This document shows, one piece after another, positions 36,102-47,936 of a stretch of DNA of 64,000 nt (positions within the stretch are counted from its first letter, which is position 1; every line of letters begins with the position of its first letter). Both the position numbers and the translations under genes were made by a program. The notes beneath the pieces were generated by a model. It made no database searches and had not been told where the DNA came from. It worked only from the letters and a program-made list of their open reading frames with translations. This DNA comes from Davidsoniella eucalypti (Eukaryota > Ascomycota > Sordariomycetes > Microascales > Ceratocystidaceae). The stretch spans positions 248,001 to 312,000 of the forward strand of contig RMBW01000010.1 in assembly GCA_004009845.1 (NCBI GenBank). The letters are read 5' to 3'.

Positions 36102-37016
36102 CTAGGGAGAGGCAGCAGAAGAAGCAGCGGCAGCCTCGGCGGCGGCAACCTTGGCAGCCAAAGCCATGGCTTTCCGGTCAGTGTCCTCATGGTACAAGTT
36201 TCTGTAGTGCTCGACAACCTTATCTAGGTTGACTATGGAGCTAGGAGGGACACAACGAGGTGAGCCAACGAAAAGACTTCTATATAGAGAGAAAAGTGTT
36301 CATATTAGTAACATTGAAGAGACACCAGGCGAAAGCAAACTGCGCCATGTGTGACATAACAGGTAACATACTCGGGATCTCTGATTTCGTAGTAGTGAGG
36401 CTTAGGCTGGTGGAAGAAGAGCAAACGATCGCGAGCAGCCTCTTCGACGGCAGCAACGTGACCGCTGTTGCGCTCAACCCAGTTTTCACTGAAAGAGATG
36501 TACTTTTGCAGCCATTTGGTCAATGCCGGTGGCTTACCATCCGCATCTGGCAGAGACAGCTTGTATACGGCAATGGCAGCAGGCAACGAAGCAGCGAGGA
36601 AAAAGATGCCAGGCTATAAGCAAAAAAAATCAGATATTATATTAGTCAATTGAAATTTGAAACTTGGTGATACAATCACCATTTTGACAATGAAGACTCG
36701 GGGTGATTGGGTTTCGGCTTAGACAAGGGAGCCAACCACACTCAGGCCAGACGGCCGGGGAAGGGAATAAACAATATAAACTAAACAAGCCCTATGCTAG
36801 TGGTGTTCCGCTAGTAGCCAAACCCCAGTCCAATTGCGGTCGAGAGTCGAGGTAAATACATACGCCGAAATGCTCCTCTACAGGCGCAGCGTGTTCGTGA
36901 TGTCCATGCCCGTGATCGTGAGCGTGGCCGTGGCTGTGGCCTGATGAGTAGCCCTGTCTCTGTGGCAAGCGGGTGCGCTGGACCAGACGAACAGCCCGGT
37001 GGCGCACGGCAAGCAT
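36102..37016 (-). CDS. Complex I 17.8 kDa-type accessory subunit
   Basis: Accessory subunit of mitochondrial NADH:ubiquinone oxidoreductase, of the type named NUO17.8 in Neurospora. Exons 37016-36864, 36613-36372 and 36279-36102 give 190 residues; introns of 250 and 92 nt keep frame. The first 25 residues are Arg-rich without acids (mitochondrial presequence). A histidine-rich stretch follows (residues 26-42: nine His in 17, GHSHGHAHDHGHGHHEH), then PVEEHFG, one membrane segment (PGIFFLAASLPAAIAVYKL, about 52-70), the conserved WVERNSGHVAAVEEAARDR and HYYEIRDPE, and an Ala-rich tail after VVEHYRNLYHEDTDRKA. The family assignment is from overall pattern and my recollection of family members. 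The first ATG of a longer upstream frame was not used because MLAVRHRAVRLVQRTR is the natural presequence start. Confidence 0.82.
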
Positions 37017-37942
37017 CGTCTTTGGTAAGAGGGGGGATTGAGGAGGAGTTCTGGAGGGTTCGTATGAAGCTGCGACGAGCGAATTGGTTGGCGGCTTCCG
37101 GGCAACAAGCGGCGCGGCGTCGATATGAGGCCCTTTTTTTCGTGATTCAATAGCAGAATGGAGTCGTCGGTTTGATGTGAATTTAGCGGAGTTCTCATTG
37201 GTGCAATTGTGCCGGGTAAATATCGGTAGTACTTTGACAATCAAAAACCTCCTCAACAAACCTTATCAAGTCCATTAACCGTCATTGTTGTACAATGGAT
37301 ACAATCAATGAGCAAGGAAAGATTCACCTTTTGCTTGATCGAGGTACACATCAATTTGATAATACATCATCATCAATATCGTTGGTGTGAATGTGCTAGA
37401 TTAGTATTGTACATGCATGATGCGATGCAGATACTTCTTAGGGTTAAGATAGTAGACCGCCGGACAGCCCATCAGCAGCTACATTTATGGCATGATATCA
37501 ATATCAATGCATACAGAGTGGGCACACCAGATATTACCGTGATCGGCCAAGAACATGGCTTGGACCAGCCATAGATGAGATTCTTCTACCAGCTTCACGA
37601 TGCTTCTTTGGCTTAAGTGGCCGCCTGGCATTGGCACATGGCTCTGTGAAGAAATGCACCGTGCGCTGCCCATATCAAGTATTTGTACCCACCGCAGCCT
37701 GTGTCAATATCCTGCACTCCAACTTGGCATCGGGCCATTAAGTGTCCAAAACACTTATAGCGATGGAACGTGAAACTTCGGCATCGAGCGAAACTCGTAA
37801 AATAATCGAGCATGTGCTGTATTTAGATATTGAATCTCCTTCTCGTTTTTCTGCTGTTACTCTCTCTCTCCAGATTTTGTTAGTTTTTCCATCAACACCA
37901 CGCAATAATTTCTCCATATCAATACACATACATACTTGAAAA
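37017..37942. promoter_or_regulatory. Divergent promoter of the complex I subunit and SIL1
   Basis: This 926 bp spacer lies between two outward-facing start codons. The 37850-37942 end is T/C-rich (CTCTCTCTC near 37861), fitting the SIL1 leader. No unfolded-protein-response element was recognised. No other gene is supported. Confidence 0.4.
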
Positions 37943-39220
37943 ATGCAATCCCGTCGCCATGTACCAAGACGCTTTAAGGCTCTGCCCAGAGCAGCTCTGA
38001 ATACAAGTCTTCTGCTTTCTATGATCCCAACGATCGTTGCTGCTATCCCGGCCCATGGTTCGGCGACGTCAGCAAACCAGATCATCTGCCACTCCGACAA
38101 CGCTGCCGACTGTTACCCGAAGCTGTTTGTCCCTACGGATGAATTCCAGATAGTTCGTGATGACCAGGAAATCCCTGCCGGTCTTCACGTGCGCATGAAC
38201 ATCTACACTGGCCTGAAAGAAGCCAAGATCTACCACCCCGAGGAGGACGAAGCCAGCGAAGTGCAGGTTATCAATACCGATGGCTCTTTGCTGGTTATCG
38301 AGCAGCCCAGCCTGGAAGATGTTCCTGACGATGCTCCCATGGAGAGCTACTATAACCCTGGTCCGAAGCTTTCCGAGAAGGCACTTCCGCAGGCCGAGGA
38401 TATCTTCGATGCCCTCAGTCTCCTACGTGCTGGCAAGTCCGAGGGCGACGCTGCACTTGACACAGCTCTAGAGTCTCTCAAGGACATTTCTCACGATGTC
38501 TACTACGGCGAGCTCATGGTCTCTGACTACGACACCCTTGCAGCGCTTATGTGCTTTACCTTCGATCCAACCTCCGCTGGAGTCTCGCCCACAAATTACC
38601 CGCGTGACCAATCAGCCACCTACGTACTAGCCGGCGCGCTGCAAAACAACCCCAAGGCCCTTCTGGAGGTCATCAACAAATGGGACCGCTTGTCAACTCA
38701 CACCTGCGGCCCGGACCGTACCACGTTGTACCACAAGCTCTTTAACACACCGCTCGCGCATCCCTCGCTGGGCACCACCGCCGCGGAAATCGACACGGCC
38801 GCGCACAAGTCCCGCACCATGGTCAGCCTATACAACGGACTCCTCTCTAGTGGGCTGATACGCAGCCAGTTCCTCGCCAACGGTGGCATGCGGCATTTCC
38901 TAGAGCTGCTTCTACGTAAAGAGGCGGCCCTTGAGACGGCTCGCCGCCGTGTGAGTGAAGTGATTATGGACATCTTCCTCGACGAGAATATGGGCGCTAT
39001 CCGTGGACAGTGGCCGTCGGTTATGCCGGTGGCTAAGTCGGAGGCTGAGAAGATTTGCTTGAAGGAGGGGACTAAGACGAGTGAACAGTGCTGGGATTTC
39101 CATGTCGAACGCCTGGCGCGGCGGAATAGAAAGCACAAGAACCACTGGAGTAAGGCTCTGCATGCGGCTCTACAGAAAGAGCGTGGAATTGTCCCAGACG
39201 CCAAGATCGAGGAGCTGTAA
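37943..39220 (+). CDS. SIL1: Sil1 nucleotide exchange factor for Kar2/BiP
   Basis: ER-luminal exchange factor that releases ADP from the Hsp70 BiP. A single exon of 425 residues. A basic N-terminus and a hydrophobic stretch (LLLSMIPTIVAAIP, about 23-36) form the signal peptide. The N-terminal domain follows (about 45-105: CHSDNAADCYPKLFVPTDEF, GLHVRMNIYTGLKEAKI), a motif set typical of fungal Sil1. An armadillo-like helical domain of about 140-370 comes after it (FDALSLLRAGKSEG, YVLAGALQNNPKALL, GGMRHFLELLLRKEAALE). The C-terminus ends KIEEL, which may serve as a weak HDEL-like ER retrieval signal. It has no intron, in contrast to its neighbours. The start is the ATG 7 bp after an A-rich leader (TGAAAAATG). 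Confidence 0.88.
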   Translation: MQSRRHVPRRFKALPRAALNTSLLLSMIPTIVAAIPAHGSATSANQIICHSDNAADCYPKLFVPTDEFQIVRDDQEIPAGLHVRMNIYTGLKEAKIYHPEEDEASEVQVINTDGSLLVIEQPSLEDVPDDAPMESYYNPGPKLSEKALPQAEDIFDALSLLRAGKSEGDAALDTALESLKDISHDVYYGELMVSDYDTLAALMCFTFDPTSAGVSPTNYPRDQSATYVLAGALQNNPKALLEVINKWDRLSTHTCGPDRTTLYHKLFNTPLAHPSLGTTAAEIDTAAHKSRTMVSLYNGLLSSGLIRSQFLANGGMRHFLELLLRKEAALETARRRVSEVIMDIFLDENMGAIRGQWPSVMPVAKSEAEKICLKEGTKTSEQCWDFHVERLARRNRKHKNHWSKALHAALQKERGIVPDAKIEEL

Positions 39221-40931
39221 ATCTTGCCATCTCACACCAGTACCCTATTTCCTTTGTTTATATTGCATATCAGTTCCTGTTTCTATAATGGTATCAAAGC
39301 AGCAGCCAGTACTTGGATCGCTATACATAGTTTCTCCTTTACTATGACGATGCTAGGCTTAATTTTGAATTCAATAGAAACTACCAATCCATCGTATATA
39401 TATATATTTGTATTTGTTTAAAGAAGATGGCTTGCATAAATACCAACTATGATAGCCAATAGTTCAGTTCCTACAGTGTGAAGTGTAAAATAGGCGGAAG
39501 ACTGCATTTACACATGGATAAATGAACAGCCAAAGCAACTTGAGATATGTAGATGTCTGTCACTAGCATTGTAGTTTGATAAATCTCGACGTTTTATATA
39601 TGAAGTTCTGGTTCATGTAGCTATCCCCTTCAATGTTTTTACTGATAGTTACACAGGGAGTGCAATAAACTGTATCTAATTTATATCACGATGCCGAGAA
39701 GAACATCAGAGTGACTAATTCATAGTGATTTAGAAACATAATTTATGCAGACATCATAGCTAATTGATCACTAAACTAAGGACGGTTTAATTCTCCGAAG
39801 AGCAAGACTAAAGTAAGATTTCTCGGGATAAAGCTGACTATACAGGTACAGCAAAATAACATGGCTGTTGTGAAAAAGCCCCCCCCCCCCAAAAAAAAAA
39901 GCACGATCAAGATAAGTATCCTTTCGTACATATTCTTTCCCGAAGAGTTTAAAGTAACTGTGTATATCTGATCGACTTTGCTGCTTACTCTGCGGTCTGG
40001 CCATTCCTTGATTCTAAACCATTTTGGCGTAGCTTATCTATTCTTAAACCGTAAAGTAACACTACAAGTTTAACCTTATCAGAAGATTAAAGCATGGTAC
40101 GTACTATGGGGGGGGGGAAAGTCGTCTGTCCATTTAATTATCGCTTAGAATTCGGAATAAGCAGCCAAGCTTTTTATCGTTGTCTCTCGACTTATCATGA
40201 TCATTATCAGTACGGCCTGATACGGCCTTGGTTATATTAGCACGAATATTCTTCCAATATTCCATTACCTTTGTCAATCTTGCTAGACTTGGGAAGATTT
40301 TGGGGTTCTATTCTTCTGATAAGAATGTTTTTTAAATTCTTTTTTTTTAATAATTAGGTCACCAGCCGTTCTATCAAATCCAACCGCCAAGCTTTGAAGA
40401 AGAAGACCCAGCATTTTTAATTATTCCGTCTATTTCCTCTCTCTTTTTCTTTTTCTTTTTGTATTTTGCTTCCTTTTTTTTAGATCCTTGCATCCTCTTT
40501 TTTTCTACTCTTATCTTACTCCATTTCGACCATTTTCAGCCCGTCGCAAAAAAAAAAAAAGAAAAAAAAATACATACAAAATATCAGGACCACATAAAGA
40601 CAAACGAAAGAAGATACCAACTTCGGAACCCGAATATCACCACAATAAATACGTATCTTATCAACTCTTTTCTCGCCCACCCAAATCTCCATTTCCTTCT
40701 TTGTCCCCCCTCTGGCTGGCCTTGAAGCCCATAGAAGAGAACACATTCTTACGGGACAGAAAAGAACGCTGTCTCTGCTTCTTTGTTCTTCCGCCTCTTC
40801 TTCTGCCTTCAAGGAAACACCCCCGCGCCCTTACACCAGGACATGCAATAAACCCGCTATATCCTCAACTTCTTCTTATTCGTTCTACTTTCATCCTTAT
40901 CATATCTTATCTGCTCAACCCGCCATATACA
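39221..40931. promoter_or_regulatory. Spacer with homopolymer runs and long CT-rich leader
   Basis: Just past SIL1 lies its 3' untranslated region. Further on are a C12 run followed at once by A10 (39879-39900), a G10 run (40108-40117), and from about 40430 to 40540 a pyrimidine-rich tract followed by an A13 and A9 pair (40548-40570). This is the likely promoter and long leader of the serine-rich gene at 40932. No gene is supported inside. Confidence 0.4.
39879..39900. repeat. C12-A10 homopolymer junction
   Basis: Twelve C directly followed by ten A on the + strand. Long C runs are rare in a roughly 45% GC genome; the exact lengths are uncertain because such runs are prone to sequencing error. 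Confidence 0.7.
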
Positions 40932-41336
40932 ATGTCTGACGCAGCCTCTACTTGCTCGGCAGAGTATCCCGACTCCTCGCTCGCCAAATCGAGCCCTTTC
41001 GTCTCTCGCATCCCGTCGTCCACGTCGACGGCTAGCAGCGCCCTTACGCTGAAAGCCGAGTCCGTCGCATCATCAACAGCCTCTACGGCCCTCGGATCCG
41101 ATGTAGACGAGAAGAACGAGGCTTCTTTGCCATCTCCACCTCTCCCTTCTGCCTCTTCTTCTGCCGCGGCTGCTACTGCTGATGTCTCGCGCAGCCGACG
41201 CTTCAAGAACTCTCTTAAGAAGACTGTCTCTGCCATGGGCTCTCCGCCAACATCGGAATATGACGTCGAACACGGCCGCTTGAGTAAGCGCCTTGGTGTG
41301 TCGCCAGTGGGCTGCGCGATCCAGAGCCACGTTTGA
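40932..41336 (+). CDS. Serine-rich small protein of unknown function
   Basis: Single exon, 134 residues. Residues 1-90 are dominated by Ser, Ala, Thr and Pro and are probably disordered. A basic segment follows (SRSRRFKNSLKKTVSAMG, about 88-105), then PPTSEYDVEHGRLSKRLGV and the end CAIQSHV. Conserved-looking basic/aromatic features sit at the C-terminal side, so this is likely the functional part. The frame is open upstream (back to 40488) but that part is low-complexity from a CT/A-rich leader; the ATG at 40932 in ACAATG context is the better start. The 3' side begins with a long T/C tract. I do not recognise the family. Confidence 0.65.
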   Translation: MSDAASTCSAEYPDSSLAKSSPFVSRIPSSTSTASSALTLKAESVASSTASTALGSDVDEKNEASLPSPPLPSASSSAAAATADVSRSRRFKNSLKKTVSAMGSPPTSEYDVEHGRLSKRLGVSPVGCAIQSHV

Positions 41337-42315
41337 AGATCTGTGTTGGCTCTCTTTTTTTTTTCTTTTTCTTTTCTTTTCTCTGTCATTTCTCCATGCT
41401 TTTCTTGTACGGTTCTTTCGGGTCATGGTACTCGAACGCCGTGGATCATGTCACGAAACGCTCTGACGCGGGGCGCTCAACCCACTCGTTCGTGACGCCT
41501 TCCTACGAGCTTGCTATGGTTTTTTTTCCGTCTTTTACTAGAACAAAAGAACTGAGGAAATGACTCCAAGCTATCTTGTTCGATATCCCCCTTAACCACT
41601 CGTTCTTTTGGCTCGACATCTCTTGGCGTTTCTGCTTTCTTCTTTCCCGTCTCTTTATCTGGATTACGGCACAACTGGCACCTACTATGTTTGTATGTTA
41701 AACAGCCCAATTATTGTCCTATTGCCCCCTCTGTCCTCTTTGTCATATTAGTACTCATATTTTCCTCCCACATAATATATTTCTACGCAATTTCGATAGC
41801 GTAACAGCTTAGTATTCACCGGTTAGACACCCTATGATACAACATAGTTATATACTGGACATAAAAAATGTGTGAAAGACGGCAATGGTATCCTTGATCT
41901 TCGTCTAGTGCGGTGGATCTACTGAATGTATCTTCTCACTACACAAAAAGACGTGCTTGAACCGGAACTACACTCCAGTGTAGGCCACTGTCAACTGCGA
42001 CTCTTTTACGTTGAAATACAAGTATCAAAACCCACTATGAACAAGGAAAATACTGAAAATAAAAACAAAATAAAAAGCTGGTAGCTTGTCAACCCAAGCC
42101 TTGCCTCCCAGGGCCTTTGTGTACGTAAATAGTCGTAATCGTCGTAAAGAACATCATAAAAGAAGAAGAAAAGAAGAAAAAAACAGAAGCAAAGTCGTTC
42201 ACACCATGTAAAACATCAAAAATGAAGTGGAGTAGAGAAGACAAGAAAAGAAAGAAAAGGAGAGAGATGGCAACAGAGAACTGGTTACTATCTCTCCCCT
42301 CCCTCACCTACGCCT
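41337..42315. other. Convergent 3' flanks of the Ser-rich and eight-exon genes
   Basis: It begins with a T/C-rich tract (41353-41388) and ends A-rich; it contains only short frames at chance level. Confidence 0.45.
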
Positions 42316-44313
42316 TTACGAAGAGAAAGACGAGTCAGTGTCGGTCGAGTTGAACGGCATAGGCACGAACAGTTCACAGAACCGGGCCTGGCCTTCAGTC
42401 GTGCAGAAGCTAATCTCAAAGCCACCGCCGAATCTACGGCGTTGTAGCTCTTCATCGTACACGTCCGAAAAGACATGGAGCTGTAGGTCTCTGAGACAGA
42501 CCCGGCGCTTGCTATGACGCTCCAGCCAGTGCGGCGATCTGCAACAATGGGTGACTAGATCGCGGGGAAAATGATTGATGGTCAGCTTCTTAGATACATG
42601 TAGTGGAATATGGGGGTTCGAGGGATAAAGAGGCTGTGTCGTGTCTAGGGCATCTTACTAAAGGCGGTCCAGATTGTTCGCTTCATCTGGTCACCGTCGA
42701 AAATGGCACAGCATAGACGCCGAGAGCCAGTTGCCTTCTCTTCTAGGACAAGCAGCGAGCGTTTTTTTCTACCTTCCATGATAGTGCTGAATCTATGTTA
42801 GTACATCGACATGTCTATTTGGCGGAAGAACGCCTTACCTCTGGTACACCTCAGTTTCGCCGGCGATTTCAAACTCCTCATTGCCCATCGGTATCTCTGG
42901 GCAGGTCATGCACTTGAGAACCTGGAACGTCGTCCAGAATAGGACCATTTCTAGGGTCTACTGTTAGCCTTGTTTCCTAGATTTATGACTTGACCATGCT
43001 GTCTTCTTCTTTACCTTCCCAATCCTGGAATGCTAGAGACAGCCAATGAGGTTTTGGTTTCCGGCGACCTGGTCTTTCTATCCCTCTGAAGTATAGCATG
43101 TTTGTTGGCTTTATGGATGCTCTGTGGCCCATCTTCATGCCCTGGCGATACAATATGACATCTTGGGCCTCGCGGTAGCCAATAGTGCATTCATTGCCAG
43201 CCGTAGAGTTACAAAACGCTACAACCGGTCTATTCTCGACGTGCGGGTCCACATAGATGTGCAAGGTCAGCCCAGCAGATCCATTCTTGAACTTCCTACA
43301 GACAGAGGCATGTTAGCCATTTCTAACGAAACAAGACAGCCCATGCTATTCCTACAACATACCTTTGATACAAAATCACAGACCCTGCAGAACATGGCGG
43401 GATATATCCCGGCGGGCCTTCGACGTCATAGACGCTCGATCTATGATGGTTGGTTAGCACACTAGTAAATAGTAAATAATACACTAGAGCCCATTCGGTA
43501 TATTACATGTCGGCCCCAGACAGCGGTGTCAGGGTTGGAGGGGGCATGTTGAAAAGCCTCACAGCCCAATGTCTAGACTAAGGCACGTGTCAGTGTCTGG
43601 TAAAGATAGAAGACCGTTATAGATCAAGCTAGCTTACCAAATCTTGTCGGCCTCGGGATACATCCCGGCGGGGATCGGGCGTTGGTGCAGCGGGAGTAGC
43701 TATCATCACAAGCAGATTGTTAGCCCGTGACCTATAATGGCCGATATATTGCCATGTCCAACTTACGGAGTCTTTGACTACGGCGGATATTGAGGATCGT
43801 AGTCTCCAGTTTCTTGAATGTGCTATGGTTTATAGATTCCAGGCCGCGGATAGCGTTATATGTGGCACGAGTAAACTCCAGAAATTGGTTGAATCGGTTA
43901 GGCAGATTTGCCGCATCTTTTTCGTCGACTAGCAAGCCACGGTACATGCGCCGCCAACGGATCTCCTTAGGGAAGCGTGTGTCGTTGCAATAGGCGGATA
44001 TATCCTTCAGGGCCGTTGACAGGCACGGCTCTAGCATGTCGAGAGACGACACCGCCAATCTCTTGCCTTCATGGCCGTAGCCATTGCAGCATGATAGCAG
44101 CTGGTCGACGCCGTCGTTTACAAGCATGATCTGCTGGAGCAAGCCACTTATGCGGGCGATGCCCAATACATGAGACTTCTCAATGGCATTGACATCATAC
44201 TCCAGTCTCTGGAGGGTAGTGTAGACATCCTTGCAGTGTGCAGACGCTATGTGGCAGCGCCTAATAACGTCCTCACTGAAAGTGTGGCTGTAGGTGGTCT
44301 GGATGCCTGCCAT
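42316..44313 (-). CDS. Unrecognised 505-residue protein, eight exons
   Basis: Exons 44313-43767, 43699-43638, 43577-43507, 43440-43363, 43295-43015, 42950-42839, 42786-42659 and 42554-42316 join in frame through seven introns of 52-104 nt, nearly all with GTAAG/GTATG-like donors, and end FVPMPFNSTD...SS. The N-terminal 190 residues are helical and amphipathic (VYTTLQRLEYDVNAIEKS, LLQQIMLVNDGVDQLL), a layout like the helical N-terminal domains of fungal STAND and HeLo-like proteins. A Pro-rich linker (about 200-240) follows, then a mixed beta/alpha region with FQDWEEMVLFWTTFQVLK, RTIWTAFITHCCRSPHWLE and RRVCLRDLQLHVFSDVYDE, suggesting a second domain to the end. No catalytic motif, membrane segment or nucleotide-binding loop was seen. 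The function is unknown; a signalling or immunity-related role is only a thought. Confidence 0.75.
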
Positions 44314-47300
44314 GGCCGACTAACAAACCAGGAGCCAATATCGGGGTGGATGGGATATGACGGACAGGGGTCCGGGCAAGACGCAAAGGAATGCGAAGTA
44401 AATGGGTGCTAAGTGTGAAAACAAACACCGCAGGTTATGATAGACAACTTGCCTAGATACAGAGGCTTGCCTTGTGCAAGATAAAGTAGCTGTTCTTCTT
44501 CTCGTTCCAAAACCCTAGCCTTGCCATTGAAGGCCGCAAAGTCAGGCCAGTTCTGCAGACACTTGAGGCACGGTAATGGAGGAAGAAAAAAAGAAAAAAA
44601 GAAAACCAGAAGACCAGAAAACCACACAAGGAGGGGCACGGCCTGGGGATCAAATAGTAGCAGCGGCCAGGTCCAGACGGTAGAAATGGAGGAGAGCCAG
44701 CTTGGATATAAGGTGGGTTATGCAGGTTGGAGATGACTGCATATAAGTTTCCAAGGGCACGCTGCAGGTCTGGGCTAGCCGAGGGAAAAAAAACTCAATA
44801 GTGAATGGCCAGCAGTGATGAGATAGACACAGAAGAAGAATAGGAGATGTTGAGAAGGTGGGATAGAGATATGATTATATGTATAGTGAAGTTACTATCA
44901 ATGAGAGTATGAGTGTGGGCATCGTCTGCCTAGACGTAGAGGAACAAGCTGATATACAGTGGGCGATATATCAACTTTGCCAAAGAAAAGATGCGGGCAA
45001 GTACTTCAAGTCGGAGATGTCGACAATATCGGGCTTGCCGCTCATATGATAGCAGAGACATGGCGAACTACATATGCGAACTCTATGATACGCCATAAGC
45101 CGCGCACAGGATATTCTCATGAATGAATTCTTTTTGGCATATTCTGCTGTGCCTTTCTATGCATTCTTCGGTCAGCTATTCGGTCCATCAATATTAGATC
45201 TGATATTAAATAGGCTGGTGTTGAGGCAGGCCGATAAATGATAGCCAGACGTTCCAGGTCAGTACAAGAGCAAAAAGATAAACACTCTATACTGCAGTTG
45301 CTCCTACTTTTTCTGATCAAGCGGCATCATCGGTGATTGACAACAAAGATTGTGGTCAAGAAGTTTCTCAATGTCAGGTGATCTGGCCAGGTTGGTGCCA
45401 AAAAAAAAACATATCATGTTAGCCACGTCAATCTCACACACTACCTACTACATTGTTATATCCGCATATCCATTGCATGCTCGTTTGTCAGAGTACTTCC
45501 GTCGTCTTGTCCTATGCAGTCAGCCGCCTCAGCTAAAAAGCAATCCTGTTTGTTTTGTGCTCTATCGTGCGATATGTGTTCCTTCAAGCGCTAGACGCGG
45601 CCTATCGATGAAGCATGAGGACGAAAAATCGTTCTTTGGCGGGATCTCGCTTGCGATCCTGATCGTCTTGTGTCGAATCCGCCTTCCATACACCACTATC
45701 CCCAGGGCTGTTGGTGAGCACTGGTTGATATACTGTCTCGAAGAACGTCATAGAAGCTTGCAAACCTCTATCTTTCTCTATACACTCGCTAGTACATTAT
45801 TCATGCCAGACTCCAGAACATGAATGGGGTTTCCTGCATTGTTAATTCAAGGTCTGTAGGAAGACAAGTCTTGTCCTGTTTGGCTCCCCAAAGACCTCGC
45901 CATGTTGCAGCCCAAGGATACCCAACGGCATATAACGTCAGCACAAAGCATCAACGCAATTCCACAGCCTGGATGCATCAATGGGGTAATGGGGAAGAAG
46001 GCGAGTATTCGTAGCCCACAAACCGTCACCAGCAATAAAGGTCTGCTGGGATCCTTTGCTTTCCTTTCGGGACTGCCTGATTGACCCAGAAGTAAATTGT
46101 GCATTTTGTACAAGTCAATAACAAAAAGAAGAACAGCCAGCTATACACACGTAATCGAGCTTCGTCGCATAGGTCTCTTTGATAGCTGGTTTTCTAGGTT
46201 CGTCGTTCGCATGTCGGGAGGAGCCACCACAGGCCAGGGTTGGACATGATACCAGTCTATACAGGGCACAAAATCGGGTACCACACAGAGAGAACGGTTT
46301 CAACATCGAAGACGGCAAAGTGGTCGGAATTGTTTGTCAGCCCAGACATTGCCTCGATGCCCAAAGCTCGGTTTTGCTATTGAGGCCATTGAGAGCATGC
46401 CACAGCTGCAGATAAATATGCAGTTTCTTCCGTGTCGGTCCTCTCATTGGAAACATGTCCATATCCAGCCCGCAGTAAGGGCTTCTTGTGTATAAGCAGC
46501 CTTTTGCTATCTAGCTTCCCGGGCAAATAAAATAGCCTCGTACTGGCTAATGCCACAATGTGCAAAATCAACAGAGAATCTGCTATTTCGGTTTCACTAT
46601 CGTCTTCAGGCAATTGTCCCCTCATCCTCTCGGTATCGTTACGACGTTGCTTTGCAATACATGCAGCCGGTCTGCCATCGTGCATATATTGGTTAGGTTG
46701 TATGGCAATTACATCGCCAGTACATACATACCACCCTACGTACATATACGTAGGGGAATCGATGCATCTCCAGACGGCACGTACAATGAAAAACAGAGAC
46801 GATATAGAAGAACCAGCCCCGGGTCAAGCAGATCGACGGTAGCTGGATTGCTCATGTGTCCCTAACACTAGCCAACAGTGGCCACAATAACACCCATCGT
46901 GCTACCATGGATGTTTTTCGGAATGTAAGAAAAAAGTTTGCATGACGAGACGATCAACCGATATGATAGAAAGCCAAGAGGTGGGGTGAAAAACAGGAGA
47001 GATAAAGAAGAAACTCGATGGATAGCTTATAGTAGCATTGCATGCATTCTCTTGCATAGCATAATATGCATGCGATCAATCCGTCTGTCGGATGTACACA
47101 ACTGTATAGCTCGGATGAACAAGCAGAACATGATGCGCGAGATGGTCAATATGTCAAGCACTTCCGAAAAAAACAACTATCAGGCGATGGGCCAGGTATC
47201 AAGGATAAAAGTAGGATATCGGGCTGACTTTGCTATGCCTCGATCTCCGCGCCCGGGCAAGCACATTGTTAGCCTAGATATCGTGATGCCGACATATGGT

Positions 47301-47912
47301 TGTGGCCCAAACAAGCACCATAGCTTATATTGGTCCTCTCCATCGTATAACACAAACTGGTCGGTCTATGTTGTCAAGCTTATATTCGACTTCCACGTAA
47401 TATATCATTGTCTATGACATAAGAAGTCTGAGCGCTAGTAGTCCACGTTAGCTTCATTGTCTGCATATATGTGTTATGTACGCAGCATGACCAAAGCTGG
47501 TTATTCCAGAAGACACGGCCACATCCATGTGTACTTTGTCAGTATATCCACACAAATGGATAATCCAGATACCCACAACGACTCTTGGTTTATTTGAAGC
47601 CAGAAAACACATAGCAACCAAGGGTTCCCGGGCGAGCAAACTATCGCATATATTTGCTAGATATCCGTATTCAGATAGACGACATGGAGAACGGCGACAG
47701 ACGTTAGATGATGCCCATCGAAGATTTCCTGTGCCACCAATGTTAGTAAAAAAGGTTTAGATAGTGTAGAGAAATTCACTTACATAAAATTAGGTTTAAT
47801 TGTATATTCTATATTCAGTTCGACTCATGTAACCTTTTTTCAACTATCCTTATAAAAAAAAAACACAAAACCATAAGAGGGAGTGTTCTTGCAAATGTGT
47901 TGTTTGTCGAAC

Positions 47913-47936
47913 ATCAACGTCATTGATAACGTTGAT
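47913..47936. repeat. Perfect 8-base inverted repeat ATCAACGT / ACGTTGAT
   Basis: Arms at 47913-47920 and 47929-47936 with an 8-base spacer. It could bind a dimeric regulator or form a hairpin. No adjacent gene start explains it; the nearest are NHP6's 3' end (49.1 kb) and the unknown gene's 5' end (44.3 kb). Confidence 0.55.

Noticed and set aside
40488..40931. Upstream in-frame extension of the serine-rich gene
   Set aside because: Codes for Lys/Phe/Pro runs from CT- and A-rich leader; the downstream ATG has a better context.
45350..45823. 157-codon frame
   Set aside because: Starts without ATG, no motif, chance-level length.
46938..47417. 159-codon frame
   Set aside because: Starts without ATG, has no recognised motif, and a few frames of this length are expected by chance in 64 kb.
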